Assembly: GCA_028023455.1 (NCBI GenBank)
Contig: JAQFVV010013322.1
Span: 93,825-157,824 of the forward strand
Reading direction: 5' to 3'
Length of the DNA: 64,000 nt
Source of the DNA: Epiperipatus broadwayi
Taxonomy: Eukaryota; Onychophora; Udeonychophora; Euonychophora; Peripatidae
Shown: piece by piece, positions 13,021 to 25,348 of the stretch
Position numbering within the stretch: position 1 is the first letter of the stretch
Layout: each line of letters starts with the position of its first letter
Notes under the pieces: generated by a model
The model's database searches: none
What the model saw: the letters and a program-made list of their open reading frames with translations, nothing else
What the model was told of the DNA's origin: nothing
Program-made: the position numbers and the translations under genes

Positions 13021-13559
13021 AATATAATTTATTTTAACTTATATAATTTACTAATGGTTGAACTGGGTAGTAATTATATGAATCTAATAGTCCATAGCCA
13101 TATTTCAAGACTATTAAAATTACTCTTAATTAATTAAAAGAAAAGCTCTGTGAATATGAAATTTACACTAGGTTTAACCCAAAGCATTATCTTAAATACT
13201 GGGGAAATCTACAAGAGGAATTTTAATACTTTACAGCATTACTAAAGTTATACCATAGTAACTCAGTTAAGTAAAAGAAATTGTGTTTCATTGGCTATCA
13301 TAATATCAACTCTTTTAAAATAAATAACATATTTTATAAACAGTATATTCACCTTATCACTAAATTTAAATGGTGAGACATTAGGAGAAAATGGAACAGA
13401 GGTCATATTAACAAGTAACAAATGTTTATTATACATTATTAAACATTCTAACTGATTATGTTTCTTTATAATACTCTAACACTGGTTCCAGTTAAACTAG
13501 TATTATTAACAATAATACAACTTATAATAATAAACTATTACATTTTCTTGAATTAAACA

Positions 13560-13740
13560 AGGCAAAACTCTCCATACAATAGTGCCACCCTGTGCCAACC
13601 AGAGTAATCAATGAATGCCAGAAGGCTTGTGCATAAAATTCCTATCTAATGCCTACTCATCCAATATCCAAAGATTAGTTTCTGGCTTGTGGCCTTCATC
13701 AGTGAGGAGCTTTATATGGAAAGTTTTGCATTGTTAATAA
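13560..13740 (-). repeat. Dispersed repeat with hammerhead core, copy 1
   Basis: Starts with CAAGGCAAAACTCTCCATA. Related copies lie at 46147-46320 (same strand), 46565-46720 (opposite strand) and, as a short palindrome, at 43880-43975. It contains the hammerhead-like motif at 13650-13712. No coding potential. Confidence 0.65.
13650..13712 (-). ncRNA. Hammerhead-like motif
   Basis: On the minus strand, CTGATGA (13697-13703) is followed by stem II GGC/GCC with a 5-nt loop, then GAAAC. A possible stem III is CTAAT/ATTGG. Stem I would pair CTCA (just before the core) with TGAG. The base expected as U before the cleavage site is G, so the cleavage triplet is lost. Confidence 0.4.
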
Positions 13741-14064
13741 ACAATTATGTGCTAATATGAGATGGTGATCATGTGATTTTTTTGAATTGTGATATATAAA
13801 ATGTAAAAGACACAAGTAAACAATTATATTTCTTACCCCTTTATACTGCTTACATCTTATTTCGGTGATTATCCCTATAAAGTTTCTCAACAGTTTTTTA
13901 TTAATAGACTTTAGCTGAAGATCCTTTTTCATTAAGGTCTTTTTTGTTGAGCTAAACATTTATCCAGTTTTCATTGGTTTTTTTAATTTTGGCATTACAA
14001 AGCCTTTAGTTGTAGACTTTTTCCTTATTTTCTTGATAATATTTAAACATCATTAAACTGTTGC

Positions 14065-14179
14065 ACATGTGCTTTGGATTTTAAATATAAAATGAATGAA
14101 TACTAACACTTAAAGACTTTATCATGTGGTTGAAGTGTTAGTATTCATTCATTTTATATTTAAAATCCAAAGCGCATGT
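14065..14179. repeat. Perfect-looking palindrome, 47-bp arms
   Basis: Arms 14065-14111 and 14133-14179 are inverted copies with about one mismatch, separated by 21 bp. The centre is AT-rich. It could be a small foldback transposon; no target duplication was recognised. Confidence 0.85.
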
Positions 14180-15136
14180 CCAAAAAACATCGCACTATAT
14201 AAAATAATTGACTTATTTTCTTGAGAGAAATTAAAACCTTAAATTTCTTCAGTTAGATTTACATTGTAGAAATAAACTCTAGTCTGGTTATTTAAAAAAG
14301 CTATATGTGCACATAAGAGATGGATTTCATTTAACATATTTAAGCAAGCATAAAATGTAACCTAGGGCAACATTTCTTAGCAATGGAAGGTTAAGTTTGA
14401 TCACATTTTAAAGTTTTGGCAGATGCTCTCTAAATAACTAACTAGAAACTACATTGTGCATGGATACACACCCAGGAATTCAGCAATTCATTATTGTTAC
14501 AATTTTGTAACACCATACTTTATTCAGCTGCTCAATCAATAACTTGAAGTCCATCAGACAGTGATCATACATATTTTACACAGACTAAATGTAAAGAAAA
14601 TGAATAATTAAAGAGTAATAATAAAAATTGTAATGATATTTTAAACACAAACTGGCAATTGTTTGAGTCACCCCTGTTTTAAATTATCACTGTTTTTAAA
14701 TTTAATTAGTTTATTTAATTACAGAATCTAAAATACCTAACTTAATTTTATAAATGACTTAATAAGATTAGATTTTGTTAGATAACAATTTTGTTCAAAT
14801 TTTTTTTATAACTATAACGTTCCCTAAACTAACATAATAAAACGCAATTTTTCTATTTTCCTTTTGAAACCATATTAAAACTTAGAACTTTGTGAATAAA
14901 TAAGTAGCTATCATTTAGTTATTTAAAGTAAATATTTTCTCTTGTTTTCTTTTTTTTTAAAACAAAAATATTATTTTTCTAAATGAAAAAATATATAACC
15001 ATCCTTAATTACTATCTTTTTTTAACCTTTAAACTAAAAATAATTATTTCTTTATTCTTTTAGCTTAACTAATTTTTTTTCGTATAAAACTGTCTTAAAT
15101 TAACAACCATAATAATTCTGCTTTATTATTAGGGTA
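14180..15136. other. No recognised feature
   Basis: AT-rich DNA with long T and A runs. No open frame of interest and no repeat that I could match elsewhere in the window. Confidence 0.5.
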
Positions 15137-15412
15137 CTTACATATTAGTCCTGTGACATGGAGTATGTATTAGACAGGCTGCACCTATTCACATATGTAT
15201 CAATCTGCTGATAACCCTGTAATCTCGTGATCTGTTCAAAATAATGTTTACTTGGATCTTATACATGAAATTGTCACAAATAACATGTATATTAATCTTT
15301 TGTACATGATATTTTTTCAAAGATTTACAAACTTATTGGCAGGTTGTATACATATGTGAATAGATGAAGCATGTCTAATATGTGCTTCCTGTCACAGAAC
15401 TAATACACACTA
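15137..15412. repeat. Inverted-repeat ends around a 276-bp segment
   Basis: Left 15137-15195 and right 15350-15412 are imperfect inverted copies sharing ATTCACATATGTAT and TATTAGACA blocks. They probably represent a MITE-like derivative of the adjacent Merlin remnant. Confidence 0.6.
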
Positions 15413-15950
15413 TAAATAATTTTTAAGCAATTAATATGAGACACCATTAAACAAAAAACCATAAAATTGGTAAATTTCAACAATTTTGGAGAGTATTTTA
15501 TGAGAAACATATACGACTTTTACAGGAAACATATACATATAATATATATTAATGAGATAATTTTTAAGGAATTCCCTGATATATAATTAAAAAATGAATA
15601 AAATAGATGTGGTGTTTTCAATAAATATATATGAAATTTAGATGAAAAAGTATAAAATGTACTACCAATTTTAATCGGCAAATTACAAACTATAATTAAT
15701 TTTTAAGCAATTAATATGAGAAGCCATTAAACAAAAAGCCATAAAACCAGTCAACTTCAACAAGTTTGGAGCATATTTTACCACAAACATATACACAACT
15801 TTTACAAGAGAAATATATAGATTTAATATATATTAATGAGGTATTTTTTAAGAATTCCCTGATATATAATTTAAAAAAAAAGTGAAATACATGTGGCATT
15901 TTCAATAACTATATATACGGTATTTAGATGAAAAAGGAAAAAATGTATAA
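15413..15950. repeat. Tandem duplication, about 270-bp unit
   Basis: The blocks 15413-15665 and 15690-15950 align throughout, both containing TTTTTAAGCAATTAATATGAG and AATTCCCTGATATATAAT. Divergence is substantial, so the duplication is old. The 64-codon frame at 15711-15905 (minus) lies within it and is not convincing. Confidence 0.7.
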
Positions 15951-16329
15951 TGATCTTAAAGATATCACACACTATTATGAACTGAACAATAACTAAATTA
16001 CCAAAATTTCTAAAATATTATTCCTGAAAACATAAAATATACACATATGTTACTTACTGTGCAATATATAACAGGAATTGTCACAATAAATAAATGTAAG
16101 TGGTCTCTTCAATTTTATTAATAGGTTGATTAAATTTTCCAGATAAAATGGAAATTTGAAGAAAAATTTTACACTTTTTCCCTCCAAAATGGCTGTGTGA
16201 TTGTGGAGAGTATCACGTGAACAGGATTTGGTCAAAAAATGGTAATAGATATAAGTATTTTTTTAAAAAATGTAAAGAAAAAAGAAAAAACAATTTTCAC
16301 ACAAAATAAAATAAAAAATTATTAGTAAT

Positions 16330-16590
16330 TCATATTGGTGGCCAATTATTTTTGATTTCATTCATTATGCAAATGAACACATCCTCATGTTTTTGACATC
16401 TGCACCACATGAACTCAGCCAAAAACAAATCTAAATGTTGGCAAGATGTTCCCCATTGTTGCTTGTTATGCCATTTAACGGAACCCCAAAGTCTTTCAAT
16501 GTTTTGCTTGTGGATGCCTTTTCAGAATTTATGAAATTATATTTGTGGTTCATATGAAAATGGGCATAACCAGCACTTCTCATTTCTTCA
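16330..16590 (-). pseudogene. Merlin (ISXO2-like DDE) transposase, C-terminal fragment
   Basis: Minus-strand translation first gives a segment with GYAHFHMNH. After one frameshift at about 16518 it gives NIERLWGSVK, then LDLFLAEFMW and WPPI before a stop at 16330. The order H-Q-N-I-E-R-L-W-G-S, then L-A-E-F-M-W, is the signature of the last catalytic motif and C-terminus of Merlin / ISXO2-like transposases, enzymes that cut and paste DNA transposons. The N-terminal part and the first two catalytic acids are not present nearby. It lies between matching inverted ends, so it is most likely the decayed transposase of that element. Confidence 0.75.
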
Positions 16591-16985
16591 ACAAAAAAAA
16601 AAAAACCCATTTAATTACAAGAATTATGCAATAGAAATCAAAATGAAAGTAGAGTTATTTACTCACAATCAACTTAATTTAGTAATGATAAAACTAACTA
16701 TGAAGAAAAAAGGACAATGGCAGTAACTGTGAAGAAATCTTGAAAAATACTTGGGGTGATGGGGAATTAGATTGGAGAGACAATAAGAAATCTTGAAAAA
16801 TATTCTGAAAAAAATATTAGATCCGAGATACAATAAAAAACATGTTTTGATACAACATCAGATAACAAGATACCAAGATTTACTTGGATTTATTTGACCT
16901 AATCACAATGTTACACATTTATCTTGGATGTGAAAAGGTGCAATAAGTCTAATATGTGCTGCATGACAGGATTAATATGTAAATA

Positions 16986-17245
16986 CCGTTATTAGTATTT
17001 GTTCTTAACAATAGTTATTTTAAAATAACTCCATTTAGACACTTTTTGTCTTTAATTCCTTCATGCAACTCACATTTTAGCAATGGCTACTATATATATA
17101 TGAATCTGCAAATTGTCTTTTATATATGCAACCCGTGAAAATCTTCATATCAACATATATATATATATAATGCCATCCTTCTACTATATCACACATTCCT
17201 AAAATATATGTTCAAAGACCATGTGTATATTAATTCCTTATAAAC
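16986..17245. repeat. TA arrays and a fragment of the 11.7-kb repeat
   Basis: After a (TA)n run at about 17153-17169, the block to 17215 matches 11710-11765 (CACATATTCCTGAAACATATG-like). It is the TA-proximal end of the hammerhead-bearing repeat without its core. Confidence 0.55.
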
Positions 17246-19833
17246 TGTAATGGTAAGAAAAGTAGAGCTGCTTTAACCTAACCTAGAGATGCAGATAGAG
17301 GGGGTTTGAACCTCACCTACTCCTCTAGATTGCTACTAAGCGACTTACTCCCCAAACCTCACTAGAATTTAATCTTAATGTATGCCCAGTGGTCAGGGAG
17401 AGAAGAGACCATGAAAAGGAATTTTTACATATATAATGATCAGATGTACATACATATGTTACAAAAGAGAACAATACTAAGTGTTTTTATTTATAGTGAA
17501 TGAAAGATAACAAAAACTTTTATTATTTACATTAAAAGAATTCATACAATGTTCTATTAATAGTGTCACAGGCTATTTTCACGGCAACCGGATAGACATA
17601 TATGAAAGATCCATTGATCGTAATGATAAGAACAGACAAAATTTTACATTATAATTTCTACTTTAAAATATTCCCACCAATGGAAGTGTTACATATAATA
17701 AATCAAGAGAGAGAGAGATGATTCATTAACTCTGTGGTTGGAGAACATAGAAATAAATTGGTGGTCAAACTCAACTAAACACTTTGGACAGGTTTAAATC
17801 ACCACCCTACTTATGATTTAAGAAAAATGATAAAGTGACACCAGCAGGAATTTCCAGCTATAATTGAAACATTTCGATGATATTTTGAAAAAAATTTCCT
17901 AATAAATACAAATATATAAGACCATGCACACAGGCGATAGCACATAGTGGGCTGTGAGGCTTGAGACATAACAGTTACCAAGAGGTTACCACAAGACTGG
18001 ATAGCTCTCTCTCTCTAAACTAGGTTAGAGAGAAAAATGGAATCCATTCACTAAACGCGTGACTCAGATTCAGGGTCGGAGTTTTTGTTGCTTATGTCCA
18101 GTTACGTACATTTAAGGAACTGAGATCGACATGAGATCACGAACAATTTATTTATTTTTCAGAAGGTCCAAATGTAGGTATGTTAACCTAAGCAAACTTG
18201 GCAAAAGAAGCACTGTAATTTATGCTGAGCGGCCCAGTAGATCACCCGAGGCACAATACCATATAAATATGGTCAACGACCTTTAAATTTAAAAAAGAAA
18301 CCCTCTGCAAAATATATATCTTAGGAAAGCTCAACTATCACTGAAAATCTGCAGAAAAATAATAACTTCACCTTTATAAAATTGAAATTAGTAAAAAGAA
18401 CAAGTGGGCGGATATTTTATTTATTTAGTTGAAATTTAACCCATTCACCACTAAGCCAATGCTATTTAATAATTTTTTAATACATATTGTCAAAATGTAC
18501 TCTCTCTTAGTACTAAAATATAAATGCGAATGTTTTATTTCACGCTCTTTAAAATATAACTTTAAATTTGTAACCCCTCATTGACTAAAATATACTGGCA
18601 TTCGATAAGGATCTTTCTTTTATATGTATATAAAAAAAACTAAGTTAAAGTTTGGAAAGTTTTATAATAGAATATCTAGCAATTTAAATCTTGATTTTAA
18701 AATAGTTTTGCATTTTCTATGATTTGCTTCCTTTTCTTTCTAAATAAATAGTTATATAAAATAAATAACTTAATTACAGGAATATAATGGCAGAAAGTTA
18801 AACAAAGCATTTTTCAATTAAATTAATAAGAACTCTGGCCGCCATTATATAGAATAACCCCTCCCATTACGATATAAAAAAAAGAGAAAAGAAAGCAATT
18901 AATGAAATATAATTTCACAAGATTCGAATACATAGATTTAAAAAAACATATATATATAGAAAAGCATAAATATACATTGAAATTGCAAATTACAAAGATA
19001 TTTTAATATTTTATGGGAACGTTACCGGTAACTAAATGGGTGGATCAAAATGAGTTCATTTGATGTTTCCCTGCAGGTCTTCTTGGTTCTTCAAATTTGT
19101 TTTTCCATGTTTTTGAGGGCAGATTTTCACAGATACAGGGCAGATACTTTTGTTCTCTGGCTGGCTTACATGATTACGACTCCTGCATCAGGAACTGCTC
19201 AGGAGAGTGAAGGCAAAGAAGCTACCCCTGCATATTTGCAGAGCAACACATTTCTGGATTCTTTTATTTATATGCTGAAAGAATAGAGTGCAGCTTGAAG
19301 TAATTACAGCAAGCAAGAGTTTGCTATATTGTCCAATCTTTCAGCAAAATTTCTTCCAACAAAATTCTTAAGATTTCTTTCTGACCTTCAGCACAGGTTA
19401 CCAGCAAGCATAAGACCAAGAACAAAAGAAAAGTTCTTTATTTATACCCTTTTTCCATTATGTTTTTAATCTGCTAATTAGTAGCGAATCATGCCTGTTG
19501 TTTCAAATTTTTCCTGTTATCTATTTTTATCTAATTCAGAAAAATGTTTTACTAATTAAATTCCTTTTCTTAATGGATTCTATTTAATTAAGAAATTCAT
19601 CGAATTCTACCAAATATATTTTAAAAATAATTGCAATTATAATTTTAACTTTCTATATTTTATTTTATTAAATCTTTTAATTTAGGCAACTATTTGAGAA
19701 AATGATAAATTTAGTTTGAAAAAGAAACATACATTTACTATGGTTGGACTTAGGGTCTTAGTTAGTCCACAGTGAATGGTGAAGCCAGCATATATATTTT
19801 ATATATATATATATATATATATGCACAGCTTCA
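17246..19833 (-). mobile_element. 3' LTR of the minus-strand gag-protease retrotransposon
   Basis: A 2.59-kb direct repeat of 22765-25354, differing by a few per cent by eye. The shared block runs from TGTAA at 17246 to GCACAGCTTCA at 19833. It contains a short GA microsatellite (about 17706) and a TA array near its right end. A 78-codon plus-strand frame (19050-19286) is present in both LTRs but accumulates amino-acid changes and lacks a known motif. At about 2.6 kb the LTR is unusually long. Confidence 0.8.
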
Positions 19834-20052
19834 TATTCCTAGAACCCATTAAAAAAAAACAAAAAAAAAAATGACTAAAGCTACGGTTTTGCAGAGAGAA
19901 GCAGAGTGATCCAGAAAAAGTGCTCCTATTATACAGAATATTAGTGCATTTACATGAAATAATACTGATATGTGCTGCTTATAAAAACAAACTGAAAGTT
20001 TATAATAATACTGATAAATAGATTATATTAATAAAAAAAAACTGAAAGTTTA
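19834..20052 (-). mobile_element. 3' interior remnant of the gag-protease element
   Basis: Between the protease frame and the 3' LTR is AT-rich DNA with A-rich runs and three repeats of AAACTGAAAGTTTAT-like sequence (about 19988, 20038, 20158). The missing pol genes would belong here. No good polypurine tract is seen next to the LTR. Confidence 0.5.
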
Positions 20053-21225
20053 TCATAATACTGATATATAAATTATATATATATTAAAAGAGAAGTATAT
20101 AATAATATTAATTAATATATTATAACAATGCCAATATTTACAAAACATACACACAAAAAAAACTGAAAGCCTATAATATGATTTCATTGTCCATATGATG
20201 TGTCCTGGTCGTACCTTGGGGATCTTGTAAAAAAAAATTACTTTTGAATGGAGCACTCTATTTAAACTATTTTTTTCAGTGGACCTTCCTCTCTGGGCCT
20301 TGTTATTAGGTCTCTGAGCTGTGTCCACTTTATTACCCTGTCTTCTATCAATTCTTTTGCTAGAAGACAAGTTGAAATTCCTTATTAACAGTGCTCTGTT
20401 ATTTAGCCGTTTCCCTCTTATGTGTTCTGATGATGAAACTGGCTCATGGTTAGACACCTTGTGCAGTGATTTTGGTATGGGTAAATGTGGTTTCAAACCT
20501 ACAACTGTGCTGCCACTTGTTAAAGTAGTTTGTTTTGCCTGACCTGCCATGGTGCATTTTGGAAATATCTCGTGATCATTAAATTGATGAGTAAAACTCT
20601 TGAAGGCAAGGTGCAGTGTGCTCTGTTCTTCTATCTCTAATTCCATCTGGACTTTTGTTTCATTTTCTGTTTGTTCAAGATTAGTTGGTTCCTGTATGCA
20701 GCTTATATTGGTTGTCTCTTGGGTTTTACATTTGTGAAAATCTAACTTGTTGTTGTAAAATGTAAACTTATTTTTTCTATAGTTTATTCCTGAGTCATGT
20801 CTTTCTAAGAAGTCCGACCCTAACAGTACATCATAAATCAAGCCTGGCATTGTCTGAAATATATGTTTTACATTTGTTGTTCCTATCTTAATATCCAGTC
20901 CCAAACGATGTGTTTCTATGTTGGCTTTTTCTCCATTGGCCAATATAGCATAAGATTTTTTCGGTGAGATTGGTAGTACATGAGTTTCTACTGCTGCATC
21001 CCACCATTCTTTTGACACCAGTGACACTTGACTGCCAGTGTCTATTAAAGCTGTAATTGGGACATCTTCTAACAGTGCTTTAATTGTGGGGCACTCCGAG
21101 AGTGGTGGTCTATGATCATCTTCCAGTTCGCACATGAATGCTGATGCCACTCTTTCATTTCCCTCAATAATTTCTTCTGTTTCATCCTGGAGTTCTATCT
21201 GGGGTATATAAATTATAGGACCCAT
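20053..21225 (-). CDS. Retrotransposon aspartic protease ORF (pol N-terminus, truncated)
   Basis: A 390-codon frame. The retropepsin active site ALIDTGSQVSLVS is at about residues 58-70, and the flap-side/second motif LLGSDFL at about 132-138. This enzyme cleaves the Gag-Pol polyprotein of LTR retrotransposons. The remainder is a charged linker, followed by a hydrophobic low-complexity tail that reads into unrelated AT-rich sequence. Reverse transcriptase, RNase H and integrase, which should follow, are absent. The frame overlaps the gag frame by 13 bp in a different phase, which fits either programmed frameshifting or simple decay. The start given is the first ATG; the true product would be a Gag-Pol fusion. 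Confidence 0.75.
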   Translation of the reverse strand: MGPIIYIPQIELQDETEEIIEGNERVASAFMCELEDDHRPPLSECPTIKALLEDVPITALIDTGSQVSLVSKEWWDAAVETHVLPISPKKSYAILANGEKANIETHRLGLDIKIGTTNVKHIFQTMPGLIYDVLLGSDFLERHDSGINYRKNKFTFYNNKLDFHKCKTQETTNISCIQEPTNLEQTENETKVQMELEIEEQSTLHLAFKSFTHQFNDHEIFPKCTMAGQAKQTTLTSGSTVVGLKPHLPIPKSLHKVSNHEPVSSSEHIRGKRLNNRALLIRNFNLSSSKRIDRRQGNKVDTAQRPNNKAQRGRSTEKNSLNRVLHSKVIFFYKIPKVRPGHIIWTMKSYYRLSVFFVCMFCKYWHCYNILINIIIYFSFNIYIIYISVL

Positions 21226-22085
21226 ATTTTTCTGGAATTGCTGTGTGTGTTTTTTTTATCATCATCACAGCAGTTCCTGACAGCCGCCATCTGTATTTTG
21301 AGTGTGTCAATTCTTTTTCCTTTGTCTGCATGCTCTTTATTTAGGTTGCCAAAATCTATAGCAGTTAGTAAGTCTACCATCTCATCAATTCCACAGCTGC
21401 GACAGCCCAGCATCAATTGTTGTATGTGGAGAGTCATATTGTACCTTATTGTCCGAATAATCTGCCCCTCTGATAAGTGGAAAGCAGTCAATGATTTTAA
21501 CAAAGACACTTGCCGCAAGAAAAACTGGGTGTGAGTTTCTCCTTTTGAAGTGCAATACTTTTCTTGAGATATATGGTGCATTATTCCATCTTGCCTCTCT
21601 TCACTCCAAAAACTTTTAAGTAAGGCAATGTGGTAATCTGCAAATGTTACTGGTTTGTTACTTATACTGTCCCACCAATTCCGGGCAGATCCATGTAAAT
21701 GATTAACTGCAACTGATAACTTTTCAGCTTCTCTGAGTTCCTGGAACATGAACAGCTCTTGTAAACTTTGCAAGTGTGCTATGGGGTTTTCTCCTATGTC
21801 ACCCCAAAAAGTTTTGGTGTGGATAAATCTTGCCACCATTGGGTTGTCTGTTCTTTCCATGACTTTTATGCATTCTTTATTTTCATTTTGAAGACTCTCA
21901 CTTCTTGGCTGACTCTCTTGTGTCGTTTTTGCTTCATTATGTCTCTCTTCTTTCATCCTGTTGATTTCTGCTCTATATTGTCTACATTCTTCTTTGCATT
22001 TTTCTACTTTTTGTAACATAGTTTCCATCAATTTCCATACCCATTGTGGTTCCAGTGAACCTATGTCTCCTTCTGGACTATACAT
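21213..22085 (-). CDS. Retrotransposon Gag capsid protein
   Basis: A 290-codon intact frame. An N-terminal coiled-coil-like segment (residues about 20-60, many E/K/R) is followed by a retrotransposon-gag capsid domain. The domain shows VARFIHTKTFWGD, then LHGSARNWWDSI (residues about 128-140) and a late QLMLGC segment; the WW after SARN is typical of the family. Gag assembles the virus-like particle that packages element RNA. No CCHC zinc knuckle is visible; only a C-C-D-D-D stretch remains near the C-terminus. The frame lies between two near-identical LTRs, directly upstream of the protease frame. Confidence 0.8.
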   Translation of the reverse strand: MYSPEGDIGSLEPQWVWKLMETMLQKVEKCKEECRQYRAEINRMKEERHNEAKTTQESQPRSESLQNENKECIKVMERTDNPMVARFIHTKTFWGDIGENPIAHLQSLQELFMFQELREAEKLSVAVNHLHGSARNWWDSISNKPVTFADYHIALLKSFWSEERQDGIMHHISQEKYCTSKGETHTQFFLRQVSLLKSLTAFHLSEGQIIRTIRYNMTLHIQQLMLGCRSCGIDEMVDLLTAIDFGNLNKEHADKGKRIDTLKIQMAAVRNCCDDDKKNTHSNSRKIWVL

Positions 22086-22729
22086 ATTTTCTAGAGAAAT
22101 ACGAATAGCTAAAGAATATATAAGAAAAAAAATATTTGGTTTGCTGTTGTTTTTAGTCTTTGTACTAATACTATTCTTAAAATTTGTCTTATTTTTCTAC
22201 TTTTACTTTTCAAAAATTTGCTTCACTCTCCCAACCATTCCTGCAACTGTCATCCTTTTTAACCTGCCAGTTTCTATCTATCTCTTATCCTATGCATAGT
22301 TCCTGCCCTATCCATGTTTATTTACTTATTTACTACCCTGTTCTGTGTGTTATATATGTGACTATAACTATGTGTATTTGATATACACTTCAATAAAATA
22401 TGATTACTACTGCCGGGGCAGGGGGGTGGTCAAAAAATTCTACTGGAGCCCATCTTTTCTCTGCTCCTTGTTTGATCACTCTGTCTCCCTTCCTAGCAAA
22501 AGAAAGAAAATACATTAATATCTGATTTGGTTTTAATTTTCAACTGAACTGATTGATTTCACATCTTGCAAACTGTACAACTGATAGCAAACACAGAAAG
22601 TGCAAAAGAAAAATATATAAACTTCTGTCATTCACTATATTTATTTTCAAAAAAAAACACACAAAAAAAAATTCTTCTGATCATGAAATTCTTATTATTA
22701 TATCTCAGGATCTATCTCTAAACAGTAAG
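22086..22729 (-). mobile_element. 5' leader of the gag-protease element
   Basis: Untranslated leader between the primer binding site and gag. It contains a GGGGCAGGGGGG tract (about 22415-22427). The plus-strand frames here are shadows. Confidence 0.5.
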
Positions 22730-22747
22730 GCCACACTTGGGATGCCA
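22730..22747 (-). promoter_or_regulatory. Primer-binding-site-like sequence
   Basis: Minus-strand TGGCATCCCAAGTGTGGC resembles the sites at 8804 and 30825 in its TGG start and central CCAA. It is 17 bp from the edge of the block shared by the two LTRs, rather than 1-2 bp, so the LTR end is either a little further in or altered. Confidence 0.5.
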
Positions 22748-22764
22748 GATTATACAAAAAAAAC

Positions 22765-25317
22765 TGTAAGGTAAGAAAAGTAGAGCTGCTTTAACCTAAC
22801 GTAGAGATGCAGACAGAGGGGGTTCGAACCTCACCTACTCCTCTAGATTGCTACTAAGCGACTTACTCCCCAAACCTCACTAGAATTTAATCTTAATGTA
22901 TGCCCGGTGGTCAGGGAGAGAAGAGACCATGAAAAGGAATTTTTACATATATAATGATCAGATGTACATACGTATGTTACAAAAGAGAACAATACTAAGT
23001 GGTTTTATTTATAGTGAATGAAAGATAACAAAAACTTTTATTATTTACATTAAAAGAATTCATACAATGTTTTATTAATAGTGTCACAGGCTATTTTCAC
23101 GGCAACCGGATAGACATATATAAAAGATCCATTGATCGTAATGATAAGAACAGACAAAATTTTACATTATAATTTCTACTTTAAAATATTCCCGCCAATG
23201 GAAGTGTTACATATAATAAATCAAGAGAGAGAGAGAGAGAGAGAGATGATTCACTAACTCTGTGGTTGGAGAACATAGAAATAAATCGGTGGTCAAACTC
23301 AACTAAACACTTTGGACAGGTTTAAATCACCGCCATACTTATGATTTAAGAAGAATGATAAAGTGACCCCAGCAGGAATTTCCAGCTATAATTGAAATAT
23401 TTTGATGATATTTTGAGAAAAATTTCCTAATAAATATAAATATATAAGACCATGCACACAGGCGATAGCATATAGTGGGCTCTGAGGCTTGAGACATAAC
23501 AGTTACCAAGAGGTTACCACAAGACCGGATAGCTCTCCATCTCTAAATTAGGTTAGAGAGAAAAATGGAATCCGTTCGCCAAACACATGACCTGGATTCA
23601 GGATCGGAGTTTTTGTTGCTTATGTCCAGTTACGTACATTTAAGGAACTGAGATCGACATGAGATCATGAACAATTTATTTATTTTTCAGAAGGTCTGAA
23701 TGTAGGTATGTTAACCTAAGCAAACTTGGCAAAAGAAGCACTGTAATTTATGCTGAGCGGCCCAGTAGATCACATGAGGCACAATACCATATAAATATGG
23801 TCAATGACCTTTAAATTTAAAAAAGAAACCCTCTGCAAAATATATATATTAGGAAAGCTCAACTATCACTGAAAATCCACAGAAGAATAGTAACTTCACA
23901 TTTATAAAATTTGAATTAATAAAAAGAACAAGTGGGCGGATATTTTATTTATTTAGTTGAAATTTAACTCATTCACCATTAAGCCAATGCTATTTAATAA
24001 TTTTTTAATACATATTGTCAAAATGTACTCTCTCTTAGTACTAAAATATAAATGCGAACGTTTTATTTCATGCTCTTTAAAATATAACTTTAAATTTGTC
24101 ACCCCTCATTGACTAAAATATACTGGCATTCGATAAGGATCTTTCTTTTATATGTATATAAAAAAAACTAAGTTAAAGTTTGGAAAGTTTTATAATAGAA
24201 TATCTAGCAATTTAAATCTTGATTTTAAAATAGTTTTGCATTTTCTATGATTTGCTTCCTTTTCTTTCTAAATAAATAGTTATATAAAATAAATAACTTA
24301 ATTACAGGAAGTATAATGGCAGAAAGTTAAACGAAGCATTTTTCAATTAAATTAATAAGAACTATGGCCGCCATTATATATAATAACCCCTCCCATTACG
24401 ATATAAAAAAAAAGAAAAGAAAGCAATTAATGAAATATAATTTCACAAGATTCGAATACATAGATTTAAAAAAACATATATATATAGAAAAGCATAAATA
24501 TACATTGAAATTGCAAATTACAAAGATATTTTAATAATTTATGGGAACGTTACCGGTAACTAGATGGGTGGATCAAAATGAGTTCATTTGATGTTTCCCC
24601 ACAGGTCTTCTCGGTTCTTCAAATTTGTTTTTCCATGCTTTTGAAGGCAGATTTTCACAGATACAGGGCAGATACTTTTGTTCTCTGGCTGGCTTACATG
24701 ATTACGACTCCTCCATCAGGAACAGCTCAGGAGAGTGAAGGCAAAGAAGTTACCCCTGCATTTTTGCAGAGCAACACATTTCTGGATTCTTTTATTTATA
24801 TGCTGAAAGAATAGAGTGCAGCTTGAAGTAATTACAGCAAGCAAGAGTTCGCTATATTGTCCAATCTTTCAGCAAAATTTCTTCCAACAAAATTCTTAAG
24901 ATTTCTCTCTGACCTTCAGCACAGGTTACCAGCAAGCGTAAGACCAAGAACAAAAGAAAAGTTCTTTATTTATACCCTTTTTCCATTATGTTTTTAATCT
25001 GCTAATTAGTACCGAATCATGTCCGTTGTTTCAAATTTTTCCTGTTATCTATTTTTATCTAATTCAGAAAAATGTTTTACTAATTAAATTCCTTTTCTTA
25101 ATGGATTCTATTTAATTAAGAAATTCATCGAATTCTACCAAATATATTTTAAAAATAATTGCAATTATAATTTTAACTTTCTATATTTTATTTTATTAAA
25201 TCTTTTAATTTAGGCAACTATTTGAGAAAATGATAAATTTAGTTTGAAAAAGAAACATACATTCACTGTGGTTGGACTTAGGGTCTTAGTTAGTCCACAG
25301 TGATTGGTGAAGCCAGC

Positions 25318-25348
<31 letters not shown>

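Larger units (their letters stand above)
15137..16985 (-). mobile_element. Merlin-type DNA transposon remnant
   Basis: The left end (15137-15195) and right end (about 16930-16985) are inverted copies of each other, and a Merlin-like transposase fragment lies between them. A third copy of the end, in the right-end orientation, occurs at 15350-15412, so 15137-15412 alone looks like a short internally deleted derivative. Target duplications could not be confirmed. Confidence 0.55.

Noticed and set aside
19050-19286. 78-codon plus-strand frame in both LTRs (copy at 24578-24814)
   Set aside because: Its conservation follows from LTR homology. The copies differ at several residues, there is no known motif, and the frame is antisense to the element.
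20321-20542. Plus-strand frames over the gag-protease region (also 21238-21534, 21768-22016, 21961-22299)
   Set aside because: Antisense shadows of the minus-strand retrotransposon genes.
22800-22835. GGTTCGAACC B-box in the 22.8-kb LTR
   Set aside because: Palindromic and without an A box at proper distance; the other LTR copy has GGTTTGAACC.
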